64,000 nt of DNA from Saccharomycopsis phalli (GCA_020342235.1 CP073219.1:744001-808000), one strand, 5' to 3'; shown: positions 18,035-28,480, counted from the first letter of the stretch. Numbers and translations: made by a program. Notes: generated from the letters alone by a model not told the origin.

Positions 18035-18655
18035 CTGACCTCGCTGCTGGTTCGTCTCCTACAAATTCTGAGAAAAACACCTCTGGGGATACCCGGTTCT
18101 CACGTGACCACAAGGTGATATAGCTGGGGCAAGATGTTTGAATTGGGTTTTGCTGGTGGTGTTTAAAATAGTTATTGTATGTCTTCGGTGTGAATGGAAA
18201 TTTTATTTCTCCGGTGTGAATGGAAATTTTACTGTCATTAGTAGTGTCATTGGAACTGTATTGGAACTACACTGGAACTGCATTGGTAGTTCCCAAAAGT
18301 GCCTGAATTAAATGGGAAATCGATCCAATACTTCATCTACTTCAATAATATGTTTAGTTATTTGGTTACAATTTCGAATATGGCGTTTGGCCATGGTTCA
18401 TTGGGAATTATGAGATAAATTACAGAGAAAAGCATATCTAGAACTTGGATTATGGCGGAATCCTATAGACGCCAGAAAAACTGACGGCCTATCTTTGCTA
18501 AAATCACAATACCACCCAATTTTCAACGTGATACTCTGCCTTGAGAACCTCAGAGATGCCGAGAACATTATGGCCAGGTGACCTGCATGCGGTTATGTAC
18601 GATGGTCTTCATGAAAATTCCTAAGTGCATTATAATACTCCAGATTAACCACGCC
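18035..18655. promoter_or_regulatory. LSM2/COX15 divergent promoter with CACGTG and short direct repeats
   Basis: TCACGTGAC sits at 18100-18108, 67 bp upstream of LSM2, a candidate Cbf1 site. A 20-bp direct repeat, CGGTGTGAATGGAAATTTTA, occurs at about 18186 and again at about 18212. Just after it come three 11-bp tandem units of the form TGGAACTRYAY (18251-18283). No gene is seen in the spacer. Confidence 0.55.
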
Positions 18656-20080
18656 ATGAGTTTACTGGGACTAAGAGCGGGAGGGTTCTTTACCAAGAAC
18701 ACAAACTTCTTGAGGAGTTCATTTTTCCAGGCGAGTTTTAAATGCGGTCGCAATGCTCACTGGAAAATTAATACCCCAAGGTTTTTTGACAGAAACATGT
18801 CAAAGAGATTCTTCAGTGCGAATCTCAGCAGGCTGTTTACCCGAGGCAGGGCAAGTTTTAATGAGCTTGGTGCCGGAATTCCGGCCAAGTCAAAGTATCC
18901 GATAAATTCGCGTAGCTCTGTTGGGTATTGGTTGATTGGGACTTCTGGATTGGTATTTGGTATTGTGGTGCTTGGAGGCTTGACACGGCTCACAGAGTCC
19001 GGGTTGTCCATTACTGAGTGGAGGCCGATCACCGGGTCAATTCCTCCATTGAATGAACAAGAGTGGATTGCTCAATTCAACAAGTACAAGGAGTCCCCGG
19101 AGTTTCAGCAGTTGAATTCACACATCACCTTGGATGACTACAAGTTTATCTTCTTTATGGAGTGGGCACACCGATTGTGGGGCCGGGCCATTGGTGCTGT
19201 GCTCTTGCTTCCTGCGGTGTATTTTGTCGCGAGACGAGCCACGTCCTCGCATATGAATAAGCGGTTTGTTGGATTGGTCGCGCTTCTTGGGTTGCAAGGT
19301 GCAGTCGGCTGGTGGATGGTGTACTCTGGTTTGGACACGAAGCAATTGGAGGAAAGAAAGTCCAAGCCAACGGTCTCACAGTACCGTTTGACCACACACT
19401 TGGGAGCTGCGTTCTTGTTATACTTGGGGATGTTGTGGACTGGATTAGAGATCTTGAGAGAGAATGAGTGGATCAAGCGCCCAGAGGCAGCGTCACGGAC
19501 GTTTGCCAAGTTGGATTCCGCCGCGATTCGTCCGTTCCGCCGCATGTCCATAGCCTTGCTTGGATTGGCGTTTGTCACTGCCATGTCTGGAGGCATGGTG
19601 GCTGGTTTGGATGCAGGATTGATCTACAACACCTTCCCGAAAATGGGCGACACCTGGTTGCCGTCGAACAACGAATTGATGAGCAGCAACTTCGCAAGAA
19701 AGGCCGACGGCTCCGATTTGTGGTGGAGAAACTTGTTTGAGAACCCAACCACCGTGCAATTGGTGCATCGGGTCTTGGCCATTTCCACCTTCACCTCGGT
19801 ATTTGCAGCACACATGTATGTCAACAGAAATATGCTGCTCTTGCCCAAGAGAGCTGTCAGATTGATGCACTACACCATGGGCATGGTCACACTCCAAGCC
19901 GCGTTGGGGATCTCCACCTTGCTTTATTTGGTTCCAATTCCATTGGCTGCGGCCCATCAGGCAGGTGCAGTGGGATTGTTGACGTTGTGTTTGGCCTTTG
20001 CTGCCAGACTCAGACCAGCCCGCTTTCCTATTCGACAGCTCATTAGAAAATTGAACTTGAAGCTGCTGGCCAAATCCTGA
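18656..20080 (+). CDS. COX15: Cox15, mitochondrial heme A synthase
   Basis: Inner-membrane monooxygenase that oxidises heme O to heme A for cytochrome c oxidase. I choose the ATG at 18656 (MSLLGLRAGGFFTK), which gives 474 residues (486 in yeast) and a basic, Ser-rich presequence. An upstream in-frame ATG at 18587 would add 23 residues. Family landmarks are GGLTRLTESGLSITEWRP just after the first membrane helix, and four His ligands within EWAHRLWGR, LTTHLGAAF, VHRVLAIS and AAHQAGAVG. There are about eight membrane segments and a short basic matrix tail. The MED10 gene follows after 157 bp on the same strand. Confidence 0.95.
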   Translation: MSLLGLRAGGFFTKNTNFLRSSFFQASFKCGRNAHWKINTPRFFDRNMSKRFFSANLSRLFTRGRASFNELGAGIPAKSKYPINSRSSVGYWLIGTSGLVFGIVVLGGLTRLTESGLSITEWRPITGSIPPLNEQEWIAQFNKYKESPEFQQLNSHITLDDYKFIFFMEWAHRLWGRAIGAVLLLPAVYFVARRATSSHMNKRFVGLVALLGLQGAVGWWMVYSGLDTKQLEERKSKPTVSQYRLTTHLGAAFLLYLGMLWTGLEILRENEWIKRPEAASRTFAKLDSAAIRPFRRMSIALLGLAFVTAMSGGMVAGLDAGLIYNTFPKMGDTWLPSNNELMSSNFARKADGSDLWWRNLFENPTTVQLVHRVLAISTFTSVFAAHMYVNRNMLLLPKRAVRLMHYTMGMVTLQAALGISTLLYLVPIPLAAAHQAGAVGLLTLCLAFAARLRPARFPIRQLIRKLNLKLLAKS

Positions 20081-20237
20081 GAAGCGGATTTCCTGTATAT
20101 AGAGCACCAACGTTACCTTGTACCTTTGCATCCGTAGCCTTGGTATCTCCACCGACCCTACCTGATCCGTAGCGTTGGTATCTATATATATACCCGCGTG
20201 GGTGGTATATTGGCTGTTTTTCAAGTCCCAAGCAGAC

Positions 20238-20669
20238 ATGTCCTTGCCAATAGAAACTAGGGATGCTCTCGAGCTGTCTGGCCACCAGATCTCACAGATA
20301 GTAGAGTCCTTTATTGAAGTCGGTGTCTTGGTACACGATTTCCAAGGCACAGATAACTCCTCGGCTTCATTGACCGTGCGCTTGAACCAGGCTATTGAGC
20401 AGTTGGCTGCACTTTCAAAATTCAATCACCAGGAATTATCAAAGCTCCCGGTACCGTTGGATGTTTTGCAGTATATCGAGGATGGCAGAAACCCAAATGT
20501 GTATACCAGAGAATTCGTAGAAGCTACAAAGAAGTCCAACCAGCATTTACGAGGAAAGATGGTTGCTTTCAAGCAATTGAGAGATATTCTAGGAGGGCTA
20601 ATCGAGGAGGAGTTTCCGGACTTGAAGGACAATATTGAAGATATCTATAAAAGGACAAACGAAAGTTGA
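20238..20669 (+). CDS. NUT2: Mediator middle-module subunit Med10/Nut2
   Basis: Subunit 10 of the Mediator complex that links activators to RNA polymerase II. The ATG at 20238 (MSLPIETRD) gives 143 residues, close to the 157 of S. cerevisiae. The Med10 helical core is visible: QISQIVESFIEVGVLVHDFQ (about 18-37), LPVPLDVLQYIEDGRNPNVY (about 70-90) and the C-terminal LRDILGGLIEEEFPDLK. It converges with JIP5 over 34 bp. Confidence 0.92.
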   Translation: MSLPIETRDALELSGHQISQIVESFIEVGVLVHDFQGTDNSSASLTVRLNQAIEQLAALSKFNHQELSKLPVPLDVLQYIEDGRNPNVYTREFVEATKKSNQHLRGKMVAFKQLRDILGGLIEEEFPDLKDNIEDIYKRTNES

Positions 20670-20703
20670 ATAGAATGTTTGTATTAATAAATAATGACTA
20701 ATG

Positions 20704-22158
20704 CTATAAATCATCGAATTTCTTGATTCCGTTGGAATGTAAATTTTGGGCATTTTGTAGCGTTTTCTGACCTTTTATTTTCTTGTTCTTGGTAGGAGGC
20801 GTCTGTGATTTTCGTTTTAGGGCATTGGCGGTTTCTGTTTCACCTTTCGCTTCTTTTTCATCTTTCGCTTCTTTTTCATCTTTCGCTTCTTTTTCATCTT
20901 TCGCTTCTTTTTCATCTTTTTCATCTTTCTCATCTCCATCTTCATCTTCATCTTCACTTTCACCTCCACTCAGTGTCTCCTTCTTTTCCTCATCATAGCT
21001 TTCAGAATCAGAATCAGACCCAAAACCATCAGTACCATCGCTTTCTTCACCATCACTCTCGTTATCATCGCCTTCATCATCGCCTTCATCCTCCCATATT
21101 TTCAAAGACCCCATTCCTCCAGAGATCAATCTGTAATTGTAATCAACATCCAACATATTAATCTCATCCTTCAAATTATGGATTCTCGTCTCTATAATCT
21201 TGCTCTTTTTAGCATCCAACTTATACAATATCCCATCAGAGCATCCTGCCCAGCACTGGTCTTTTTCGTCCTCTTTCATCGTGCTGACAATACAATCAAT
21301 TGAATTTTCTTTTGAAAGCTTGATCCGGGACAATTGATCCACATAGTCATTCTTCTTTTCCTTCCAGAGAGTCACGACACCCAGACCCATGCCACAAAGT
21401 AGCGACTCACTCGACTCCGGATTCGAAAATACCCCTGAAAGAACTTCATCTTCCTGGTTCTCAGATTGTAATAAAACACCCTTGCGGAGATCTATCTTGG
21501 CAACCGTGGTGCTTCCTACCGAAATGTAATGGTACTGGCTCCCACCTGGAATACTAATTATCTGATTTATCATATCGTCATGTGTATTCTTGACTTCAAA
21601 CACCTGCTTGAACTTGTTTCGGCTGTCAAATACTCGAATAGTCCCCGCTTCGTCACCCACAATTAAGTGAGAATGTGTAGGAGAGTGAACTGCAGCACTA
21701 AAGTTCGTCTCGAGATCTTCAAAGCCCTTTTTGAACTCGACTTTTCCCGTCTCCGTAGACGCTTTTTTGATAACATTGTCCTTTCCAATGGTATATAAGC
21801 TGGAGCCCTCGCTCAATGGGTCCATAAGTACGATTCTACAACTGGACTTGTGTCTTTTGGTCTTCCATGCAACGCTGACCAATGATGGATCTTCTGGCTC
21901 CTGAGCATTCATAACACTCCATAATTTCTTAGGTTTGGACTCTTCTTCCAAATCCTCTGACTTTTCTAGCTGCTGCTGCAACTTTTCTCGTAGTAATTTA
22001 TCATTGTATCTGTGAGCAAAGACATGACCAGTAGCAAGTCCAGAAACAATTAAAGGCTGACTAGGATGGGCTGCAAAAGAAAATAACGGATCATTGAATT
22101 CCAATTCCACCAACGGGTTGGTATCGCTCAATATCTTGTGTTGTTTTTTCTTTGCCAT
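20704..22158 (-). CDS. JIP5: Jip5, nucleolar WD-repeat ribosome-biogenesis protein
   Basis: WD40 protein of the Jip5/WDR55 family, needed for 60S biogenesis and found in the nucleolus. 484 residues (492 in yeast). The N terminus (ELEFNDPLFSFAAHPSQP) and the propeller blades up to about residue 340 match the family. The C-terminal 130 residues are highly charged: an acidic Asp/Glu/Ser run, then four perfect KDEKEA-type hexapeptide repeats, then a basic nuclear-localisation-type end (KNKKIKGQK). A run of T just upstream of the start codon sits in the 84-bp divergent promoter shared with the VMA12-family gene. Confidence 0.92.
   Translation of the reverse strand: MAKKKQHKILSDTNPLVELEFNDPLFSFAAHPSQPLIVSGLATGHVFAHRYNDKLLREKLQQQLEKSEDLEEESKPKKLWSVMNAQEPEDPSLVSVAWKTKRHKSSCRIVLMDPLSEGSSLYTIGKDNVIKKASTETGKVEFKKGFEDLETNFSAAVHSPTHSHLIVGDEAGTIRVFDSRNKFKQVFEVKNTHDDMINQIISIPGGSQYHYISVGSTTVAKIDLRKGVLLQSENQEDEVLSGVFSNPESSESLLCGMGLGVVTLWKEKKNDYVDQLSRIKLSKENSIDCIVSTMKEDEKDQCWAGCSDGILYKLDAKKSKIIETRIHNLKDEINMLDVDYNYRLISGGMGSLKIWEDEGDDEGDDNESDGEESDGTDGFGSDSDSESYDEEKKETLSGGESEDEDEDGDEKDEKDEKEAKDEKEAKDEKEAKDEKEAKGETETANALKRKSQTPPTKNKKIKGQKTLQNAQNLHSNGIKKFDDL
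20845..20916 (-). repeat. 18-bp coding minisatellite in JIP5, 4 copies
   Basis: Four perfect copies of TTTCGCTTCTTTTTCATC as read on the plus strand, coding on the minus strand for the hexapeptide DEKEAK. Related shorter TTTTTCATC units follow. The perfect DNA identity implies recent expansion inside a disordered tail. Confidence 0.93.
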
Positions 22159-22242
22159 TTCTCAAGGTACTACTTGTGTAGGAGTGATTTTTTTTTTTTT
22201 TGATGACCCTGAACTTTGGTACTGGAACCAGCACTGAATATC

Positions 22243-22833
22243 ATGGCAAAATATCTGATAAATGAGGAAATAAAATTGCTAATAAATTCGAGTGACTGCT
22301 TTAATGAAACCAGAAAGCGCGAAATATTAGGCAAAGATTATGTTCTAAAGGACGATTTGTTGGAGCTGCTACGCACCAAGACCATAAATGACACCAAACA
22401 CATATTAAAGAATCTCCAATTTTACATTCCCAAAAAGCCCGTGGCACCAAAGTCTGATGCTTTTAAGGAGTCAATGAAACGATTAAGAGTATTGCAAGAG
22501 GAAAGAGCGTACCAGGAATTAATAGGAAGCGACCCTGACGCTGACGAGTCCTTGACACCTAGTCAAATGAACAAGCAGGTGAAGGAGCAATTAACCACTA
22601 TAGTAAATGTGATTGTGACTACTGGGTCGGTGGGTTTTGCAGTGTGGTATTGGACAAAGTCATCAATGTCGGTTTCCACTTCTACAAGGGTACTTTTAAG
22701 TTTGGCGTTTGGATTATTGGTGCTTATTGCGGAAGTGGTAGTATATAATGGGTACTTGAGAAGAATGGAGGAGGCGAAGGTAAAGGAGCGAAACAAAGTA
22801 GAAAAAAAGAAGGTAGTGAAGAGGTTACTATAG
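22243..22833 (+). CDS. VPH2: Vph2/Vma12, V-ATPase assembly factor of the ER
   Basis: ER membrane protein that helps assemble the V0 sector of the vacuolar ATPase together with Vma21 and Vma22. The ATG at 22243 (MAKYLINEEIKLL) gives 196 residues against 215 in S. cerevisiae. The N-terminal half is soluble and charged, with a conserved LLRTKTINDTKHILKNLQFY segment. Two membrane helices lie at about 122-142 and 150-170, and the lysine-rich C terminus (KVEKKKVVKRLL) resembles an ER-retention signal. The two-helix layout and tail match the Vma12 family. It diverges from JIP5. Confidence 0.85.
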   Translation: MAKYLINEEIKLLINSSDCFNETRKREILGKDYVLKDDLLELLRTKTINDTKHILKNLQFYIPKKPVAPKSDAFKESMKRLRVLQEERAYQELIGSDPDADESLTPSQMNKQVKEQLTTIVNVIVTTGSVGFAVWYWTKSSMSVSTSTRVLLSLAFGLLVLIAEVVVYNGYLRRMEEAKVKERNKVEKKKVVKRLL

Positions 22834-23827
22834 CTGCGGATATGTATGTTAGTATGTCCTGAACGTAAAGAAATGATACTCACTAGTCCCCTCAGACAAG
22901 TTTAATTTAAAAATAAATCCAATCATAATGAGTTGACCAAGTGGCCTAAGAAAGACATTAAGATAAATCAACATTGGAACTTCCCTGTGGGAAGACCCTT
23001 TCTAAGACCAATTGAAATAAATATAACCGTCAGAGGAGCATGGTTGATAAGAAACTGGTGCATGCATAGACCTGTCAATAATAGATTTAATATAATATAT
23101 TCACAAACTTGGCAATGTTCTAAGCCCACGTTATAATTCTGTAGGAAAAAATCAACAGTCACTAATACCACGACAGAATCATAGATTCAATGAATTTCAA
23201 TTAATTAGAATATCGACAAATGTCATTCTTGGGTGCTAATGCGTCTGCCATCAGAGATGAATCAAGATACAATAGAGCTCTTAAATGATCCACATCAATC
23301 TTGGAGCAGCCGATTGAATACGTCAAGCAATCAAGAGTGGATAAATCCTTTTGTAGAATTAACTTGAATTCCTGGCCACCCCGTGAAAAGAGAACCATTA
23401 ACCGTTTCTTGACCCATACTCCTAAAACAGACCATGATGTGTAATTTAAGGTAGATGTGCGGATGTGTAATAACAATATCATTGATAAACAACGATATCA
23501 TTGCAATGTGGCACTGACTGTTGAATTTCACAAGCGTTTTGTATAAGCAAAGTCTATTGAGTGTCCATGTATATTTATACTTCTTTATTGAAAAGACTAG
23601 GCATATTTCCAGTCCCAGCAAACAAACACCAAAGACTCCACGTAGTACTTATATCAACAACATCATGCTTGAAATCTAATTAGAAATTAAACAAGTCTGT
23701 AGCGAAGAGAGCACTAGTAAAATCATTGGCACGCCGAGTGCATAAATAGCATGTCTTCCCATGTCTTTGGTATATACGGCAATAGATACATAAATTGATT
23801 AAGTGGAGTATATACAAAATTAGTAAA
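22834..23827. other. 1-kb intergenic region between convergent VPH2 and MSP1
   Basis: AT-rich sequence with no open frame that looks like a gene, no tRNA signal and no obvious repeat. It is the second longest gap between convergent genes in the window, and I cannot assign a content. Confidence 0.5.
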
Positions 23828-24955
23828 CTATTGCACCGAGTCTGCAATATTGTTCAAGTGCCTGCCGTCGCCATATCTTAGCATATTATCGGTGTCTTTT
23901 CTGAAATCATTTATATAGAAGTCGCTAGTAGTGAGCGGCCTCAATTCAATAGCCTTTGAATCATCTACCAATTTTCCATCCTTAAAATTCTTCTTGATAT
24001 ATTCTCGGGCGACGTTCATGGTGGCATCTCGGCACAACTCCTTCATATCACTTCCACTAAACCCATCAGTAATGTCCACAACCTTGTCATAATCAAAATG
24101 TACCTTGTCTAGTTTCGAGTCTTGCAACAATTTGTGTAATATTAAGGATCTCTGGAATTCGTCGGGTTTATTGATTTGAAATCGCTTTGGCATTCTTCTA
24201 AGGAATGCCTCGTCAATATCATTCGGTCTGTTTGTTGCCCCCAAAACCAATACACGTCCGCTGTTCATTAACCCGTCCCAGAGGATCATGAATTCAGATT
24301 TGATACTAGAGGTGATTTCGTGGTCATTTGACTCTCTCTTTCGAAGGAAAGAGTCGATTTCATCTATAAATATAATGCAAGGCTGCAACTTCTTGGCCAA
24401 GGAAAATATCGCATCAACAATCTTGTTGGATTCCCCATACCATTTATCCATGATTAATGACATTCTGATTGATAAAAAGTTTGCCCCGCTCTCTTTGGCC
24501 AAAGCTTTGGCTAACATGGTCTTACCACATCCCGGTGGCCCGTACAAAAGGACACCTTTGGGAGCATTTATCAATATAGAGTTTGCTGGGAAAAGCTCGG
24601 GGTGCGTAAGCGGGTATAATATGCTCTCTCTTAAATCGTCAATGATGTCATCCAACCCACCGACATCTTTAAAGCTGACGCTCATTGACTCGGGGACAAT
24701 AAGCGAGTCGAGAAGATAGAGCTCGTAGTCATTAAGTTCTAGCTTTTTGTAAGCAATAGGGTCTTTGGCCTTTAATATGTCTAGTGTTGCCGAAAGCTTT
24801 TTCTTGGTTTCCTTAGATTTCAACCCTGAAGGCCCTATTCCCTGGTCAAAACTCTTAATTATCTGGCTGGTGAGATAGTACAAAGCCACTCCCGCCCCCA
24901 AGGAAATTATAAAATCAGTAATGTAATTCCTAATAGATAAGTTGCCCGGTGCCAT
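23828..24955 (-). CDS. MSP1: Msp1, AAA ATPase of the mitochondrial outer membrane
   Basis: Extracts mislocalised tail-anchored proteins from the outer mitochondrial and peroxisomal membranes. 375 residues (362 in yeast). There is one N-terminal membrane segment (about 10-28), a linker, then the AAA module: [14 protein letters not shown], Walker [14 protein letters not shown] (about 138), pore loop MDKWYGES (about 169), Walker [16 protein letters not shown] (about 193-207), and the second region of homology with the arginine finger pair FLRRMPKRF (about 252). It is divergent with ERV1, and 261 bp of promoter between them contain two CACGTG elements. Confidence 0.95.
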   Translation of the reverse strand: MAPGNLSIRNYITDFIISLGAGVALYYLTSQIIKSFDQGIGPSGLKSKETKKKLSATLDILKAKDPIAYKKLELNDYELYLLDSLIVPESMSVSFKDVGGLDDIIDDLRESILYPLTHPELFPANSILINAPKGVLLYGPPGCGKTMLAKALAKESGANFLSIRMSLIMDKWYGESNKIVDAIFSLAKKLQPCIIFIDEIDSFLRKRESNDHEITSSIKSEFMILWDGLMNSGRVLVLGATNRPNDIDEAFLRRMPKRFQINKPDEFQRSLILHKLLQDSKLDKVHFDYDKVVDITDGFSGSDMKELCRDATMNVAREYIKKNFKDGKLVDDSKAIELRPLTTSDFYINDFRKDTDNMLRYGDGRHLNNIADSVQ

Positions 24956-25008
24956 TGTAACTGGTGTGATTGCAAAAACAACTGTAGTCTAGGCTGGCTC
25001 GATGCGAA

Positions 25009-25166
25009 CACGTGATACTACACATGGAGGACTCTTAGGAGTAACTGGCAGGCTTTTGGTGTAATAATATATTTAAATTAAAAGACTTTTTTAGTTTCTT
25101 TTTTGTCAATATAATAAAGCCCTGTTCAATACCAGCTTGGAACGTCCCCCTGATGGTACTCACGTG
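25009..25166. promoter_or_regulatory. Two CACGTG elements between MSP1 and ERV1
   Basis: CACGTG occurs at 25009-25014 (AACACGTGAT) and 25161-25166 (CTCACGTGCC) in the divergent promoter of two mitochondrial genes. They are candidate Cbf1 sites. The first lies 54 bp from MSP1 and the second 50 bp from ERV1, an almost symmetrical arrangement. Confidence 0.5.
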
Positions 25167-25215
25167 CCGTGCCGAAGTGTGATATTTCCAACCACAGCTC
25201 GGACTACTATACACA

Positions 25216-25775
25216 ATGAGTACTCGTAAAGATAACCGAGACGGAACTTATACCATCACGGATGCGTCGGGGAAGCAAACCACATATAATCCGGATGGAT
25301 CCTTGTAAGTCTTTGTTTTTTTGGAGAGTGTGCAAGTGCTAACGTTAGATGCGGAGGCTGTACCTCATTAGTAGATTTTAAGTCATTTGGTTCAGGAAAG
25401 ACCATTGGTTTGGCTGGAGCAGCGTCTTTTGGAGCGGCATCTGCAAAGTCCTTAGATCTGCCACCAGATATAGCACAATTGGGAAGAAGTGGCTGGACGA
25501 TTTTGCACAGTATTGCTGCAAAATACCCAAAGAACCCTACTAGTGCCCAGGAAAATGACTTGAAGGACTTTGTAAGTCTCTGGAGCAGATTGTATCCTTG
25601 TGGACACTGTGCTACAGACTTTGAGGAATATATTGAGAAGCACAAGGTGCAGACTAAAAGTCAGGATGATTTTGGAACTTGGTTGTGTAATGCACACAAT
25701 GCTGTCAATGTAAAGATTGGAAAGCCAAAGTTTGATTGCAACTTGTGGAAGCAACGGTGGAAACATGGTGAGTAA
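25216..25775 (+). CDS. ERV1: Erv1, sulfhydryl oxidase of the mitochondrial intermembrane space (one intron)
   Basis: FAD-linked oxidase that re-oxidises Mia40 in disulfide-relay import. Exon 1 is 25216-25304 and exon 2 is 25349-25775, giving 171 residues (189 in yeast). The 44-nt intron has GTAAGT, a GCTAAC branch site and TTAG. The AG lies 5 nt after CTAAC. Exon 1 would stop at once without splicing. The joint restores the shuttle disulfide motif SLCGGCTSLVDF. The core shows QLGRSGWTILHSIAAKYP, the redox centre YPCGHC (about 123-128) with the FAD-binding HNAVNxKxGKPKFDC, and WKQRWKHGE at the end. It converges with RFT1 over 40 bp. Confidence 0.95.
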
Positions 25776-25815
25776 AGGTGCGTGTATTGTAGGATAAATT
25801 ATGCTGTAAATAGGA

Positions 25816-27459
25816 CTATGCCGCTTTTCGATTTAAGTACTTATTTAAGCTTGGAGTCCATAGGCTTCTTTCATTAAATATTATTGCACTCAAGTAGAAA
25901 AGTGCCAATGCAGCACTTTTTATTAGTTGAAGGACACTGGCTGTTGGTTTTAAGACGAAGTTCTGTATGGAAAGAACTGCGACCGAGAACAGGATAAAGA
26001 GAGAAAAATTGTTGATGACTCGATTCATGGAAACCTCTGGGGCATTATTTTTCCGAAAATACTTGTGAATTCCAACCAGACAATACCCTATTCTTAGAGC
26101 CATGTTTATAATGTTGGCTGCCAAAAGTCCATTCAAGCCAAGTTTAAGAGAGACAATGGAATAGTAGCAATTGAAGAAGAATATGGCAGAGCACACAAAC
26201 ATGTATATGCTATACATTCTTATCATCCCACTGGTGGCTATATTGGAGTAAAGCCCCTCGCATATGCCATTAATGGCCAAGAAAGGAAGGTACAAGACAT
26301 AGGTAGCAATAACAGAGACATCCAACAGAGAGCTGTGCCACCAAGAGGCTCTAATGATTTTTGTAAAGAGAAATTCTGCGAGAAATGGTGCATTTTGATA
26401 GCCAAATATCACTAGTATTAGCGAGAGGTACGCATACGCTTTTGCCAATAATAATAGAGCATTTTGGACCAATGCCACCTTATCATGAGTCGATTCTGAT
26501 AATCTATTGGAGGAATATAATTTGAAGCTTTCTTCAATGGGATTGAACACTAGTCTTGTGATCAAGGACCCGTAGTTGCCAATGATTGCATAGAAGCCCT
26601 GCTCGCTCAATGAGAAGAAGTAGTTGAGGATGTACTTGTCGCCTTCTGTAAGGAAATTTTTAAACACCAATTGCAAAAATACCGACTTCCAATAGTCGAT
26701 GGCCTTTGGGTCGAGATAGAAGTAGTCTTTGTTGTGGTGAATCTTTTGGGTCCAAATCGAGGTCCCTTGACTAATAGGACAACATGCATGGTAAACTGTA
26801 AGCACCACCACTGCGTTTATTAGTCTTCCCAATGCAAAAGACAAGATGACCAAGTTGTTGAAACTGGGTGAGTTTCCGTACAAGTGGCTGATTACTGCAA
26901 TGGATCCAAAGTTAAAGAGACAGTTTGCAATCAAGCCGTAGGATTCGGTTTGGGTTCTAAGCTTGTAGAGACCCTTGAATGTAGCCAAGTTGTAGTAAGG
27001 TTCATAGAGCAAACTGACCATTGCAGTCAACAAAACAATTGCGACTACGCCGATTATTGTATGTGGCGAATCATTTTCGGCAAAGTGGCCCACAAAGCTT
27101 CTTCTTTGGAGGTATATGATTGACAATGCAATTGGTCCACCCAATGCAATAGGCACGTAGGATAAATTTATCACGGTCTGCTCGGAGCCCCTGAGAGTAT
27201 CTTTCTGGACGGCACCGTTTGCATTTTTATTTGAGTGGGCTATTCTCTGGCTGGCCAATCTAATACCTTCACCGGCAAAAAAAATTATCGAGTTGATGAG
27301 GAACTCGAGGTAGCTGTTGAATGCCAATAGCGCGGGCGGGACGAACTTGATGAGAAATTGGTTAAACACAAATGTGACGAGCTTGAAGAAGACGCTGAAT
27401 AGAATCGAGTAGCGAATCACCGAGCTCAAGGACGTTGGTTTGGCTGACTGGCTCGACAT
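25816..27459 (-). CDS. RFT1: Rft1, ER lipid-linked oligosaccharide translocation protein
   Basis: Multispanning ER membrane protein required for N-glycosylation at the step where Man5GlcNAc2-PP-dolichol reaches the lumen. The ATG at 27459 (MSSQSAKPTSL) gives 547 residues (574 in yeast); an open frame extends upstream but would run into HAP3. About 12 to 14 hydrophobic helices are visible. Family landmarks include FTEGIRLA-like GEGIRLASQR after the second helix, FKNFLTEGDKYILNYF, and FNPIEESFKLYSS. The gene is divergent with HAP3, with 103 bp between start codons. Confidence 0.92.
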   Translation of the reverse strand: MSSQSAKPTSLSSVIRYSILFSVFFKLVTFVFNQFLIKFVPPALLAFNSYLEFLINSIIFFAGEGIRLASQRIAHSNKNANGAVQKDTLRGSEQTVINLSYVPIALGGPIALSIIYLQRRSFVGHFAENDSPHTIIGVVAIVLLTAMVSLLYEPYYNLATFKGLYKLRTQTESYGLIANCLFNFGSIAVISHLYGNSPSFNNLVILSFALGRLINAVVVLTVYHACCPISQGTSIWTQKIHHNKDYFYLDPKAIDYWKSVFLQLVFKNFLTEGDKYILNYFFSLSEQGFYAIIGNYGSLITRLVFNPIEESFKLYSSNRLSESTHDKVALVQNALLLLAKAYAYLSLILVIFGYQNAPFLAEFLFTKIIRASWWHSSLLDVSVIATYVLYLPFLAINGICEGLYSNIATSGMIRMYSIYMFVCSAIFFFNCYYSIVSLKLGLNGLLAANIINMALRIGYCLVGIHKYFRKNNAPEVSMNRVINNFSLFILFSVAVLSIQNFVLKPTASVLQLIKSAALALFYLSAIIFNERSLWTPSLNKYLNRKAA

Positions 27460-27562
27460 TGTGGGGGCCACGTAAATACCAGTGCCATGGTTCCACGTAA
27501 TGTGCATATTACCCGACCGTGGTATGTTTTTTGATTTGCAGTAGGGTATATAGTCTTGAGAC

Positions 27563-28210
27563 ATGTCACCGAAGGAGCCTGAGTTACGAGAGCAAGATCG
27601 ATGGTTACCGATTGCGAATGTTGCTCGGTTGATGAAGAATACGCTTCCTGCCTCGGCGAAAGTGTCGAAGGACGCGAAGGAGTGCATGCAGGAGTGTGTT
27701 TCTGAGTTTATCAGTTTCATTACTAGTGAGGCCAGTGATAATTGCTCTGGTGAGAAGCGAAAGACGATCAACGGCGAGGATATATTGAATGCGATGACGA
27801 CGTTGGGCTTTGAGAACTACTCTGAGGCGCTCAAGATATATCTCACCAAGTACCGGGAGCAGCAAGCAATAAAGCAGGAGCGCGGAGAAAACAAAAAGAG
27901 GCAGGCGAGTTTGCAGGGTGAGCAGATGAATTCACAGATGGACCACGATGGCGGGTTTGCTGGTCCGTCGTTGGACCAGTTTCAGGAAGGCGGCCAGTTT
28001 GATGCGAACATCAACTTGATGCAGACGCTCAATGGGCACAAGCTAAAAGAGGACGACATGTCCATCAAGGACACGAGCGGAGAGCATATTAATGAGGACG
28101 AGGATCTTCAGGGCGAGGGGCAGGTGAGTGGGTTACAAGGGGTGGAAGATTTGGTGAATATTGGTGGGGACGGAAACGGGGGTGCCGACAACAATGGCAA
28201 CTTTTGGTGA
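27563..28210 (+). CDS. HAP3: Hap3, CCAAT-binding factor subunit B (NF-YB)
   Basis: Histone-fold subunit of the Hap2/3/5 CCAAT-binding complex, which controls respiratory genes and, in fungi of this group, iron homeostasis. 215 residues. The H2B-like fold is at about 10-100: [56 protein letters not shown] and [19 protein letters not shown], all diagnostic of NF-YB. The C-terminal 110 residues are Gln/Gly/Asp-rich and not conserved; S. cerevisiae Hap3 is 144 residues. CTG-clade yeasts can have two HAP3 genes, so this could be either paralogue. Confidence 0.95.
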   Translation: MSPKEPELREQDRWLPIANVARLMKNTLPASAKVSKDAKECMQECVSEFISFITSEASDNCSGEKRKTINGEDILNAMTTLGFENYSEALKIYLTKYREQQAIKQERGENKKRQASLQGEQMNSQMDHDGGFAGPSLDQFQEGGQFDANINLMQTLNGHKLKEDDMSIKDTSGEHINEDEDLQGEGQVSGLQGVEDLVNIGGDGNGGADNNGNFW

Positions 28211-28342
28211 AGTAATATAGAAAAGTGTACGAATCTCATGATTATATTTTAATGCAGCATAATTGCGCAGTAGGTGGAAGGAGTGGATGTGTGAGGATGT
28301 ACTGTGATTGGAGTGTGAATGAATGCATGTTACCATGGCAGT

Positions 28343-28463
28343 ATCAATGCAATATTAATGCAAAATCAATGTAATATTAATGTAATATTAATGTAATATT
28401 AATGTAATATTAATGTAATATTAATGTAATATTAATGTAATATCATTGCAATATCATTGCAAT
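28343..28463. repeat. 11-bp minisatellite downstream of HAP3, 11 copies
   Basis: Eleven units of ATYAWTGYAAT in tandem from 28343 to 28463, with a twelfth partial unit. Units 4-9 (28376-28441) are identical ATTAATGTAAT. The edge units differ by one to three bases, the usual pattern of a repeat growing from its centre. It sits in the 437-bp spacer between convergent HAP3 and STE11. Confidence 0.95.
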
Positions 28464-28480
28464 ATCAATGGTAATACCAA

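Noticed and set aside
27460-27771. Upstream extension of the RFT1 frame
   Set aside because: It would overlap the HAP3 histone-fold coding region; the start at 27459 gives the normal family length.
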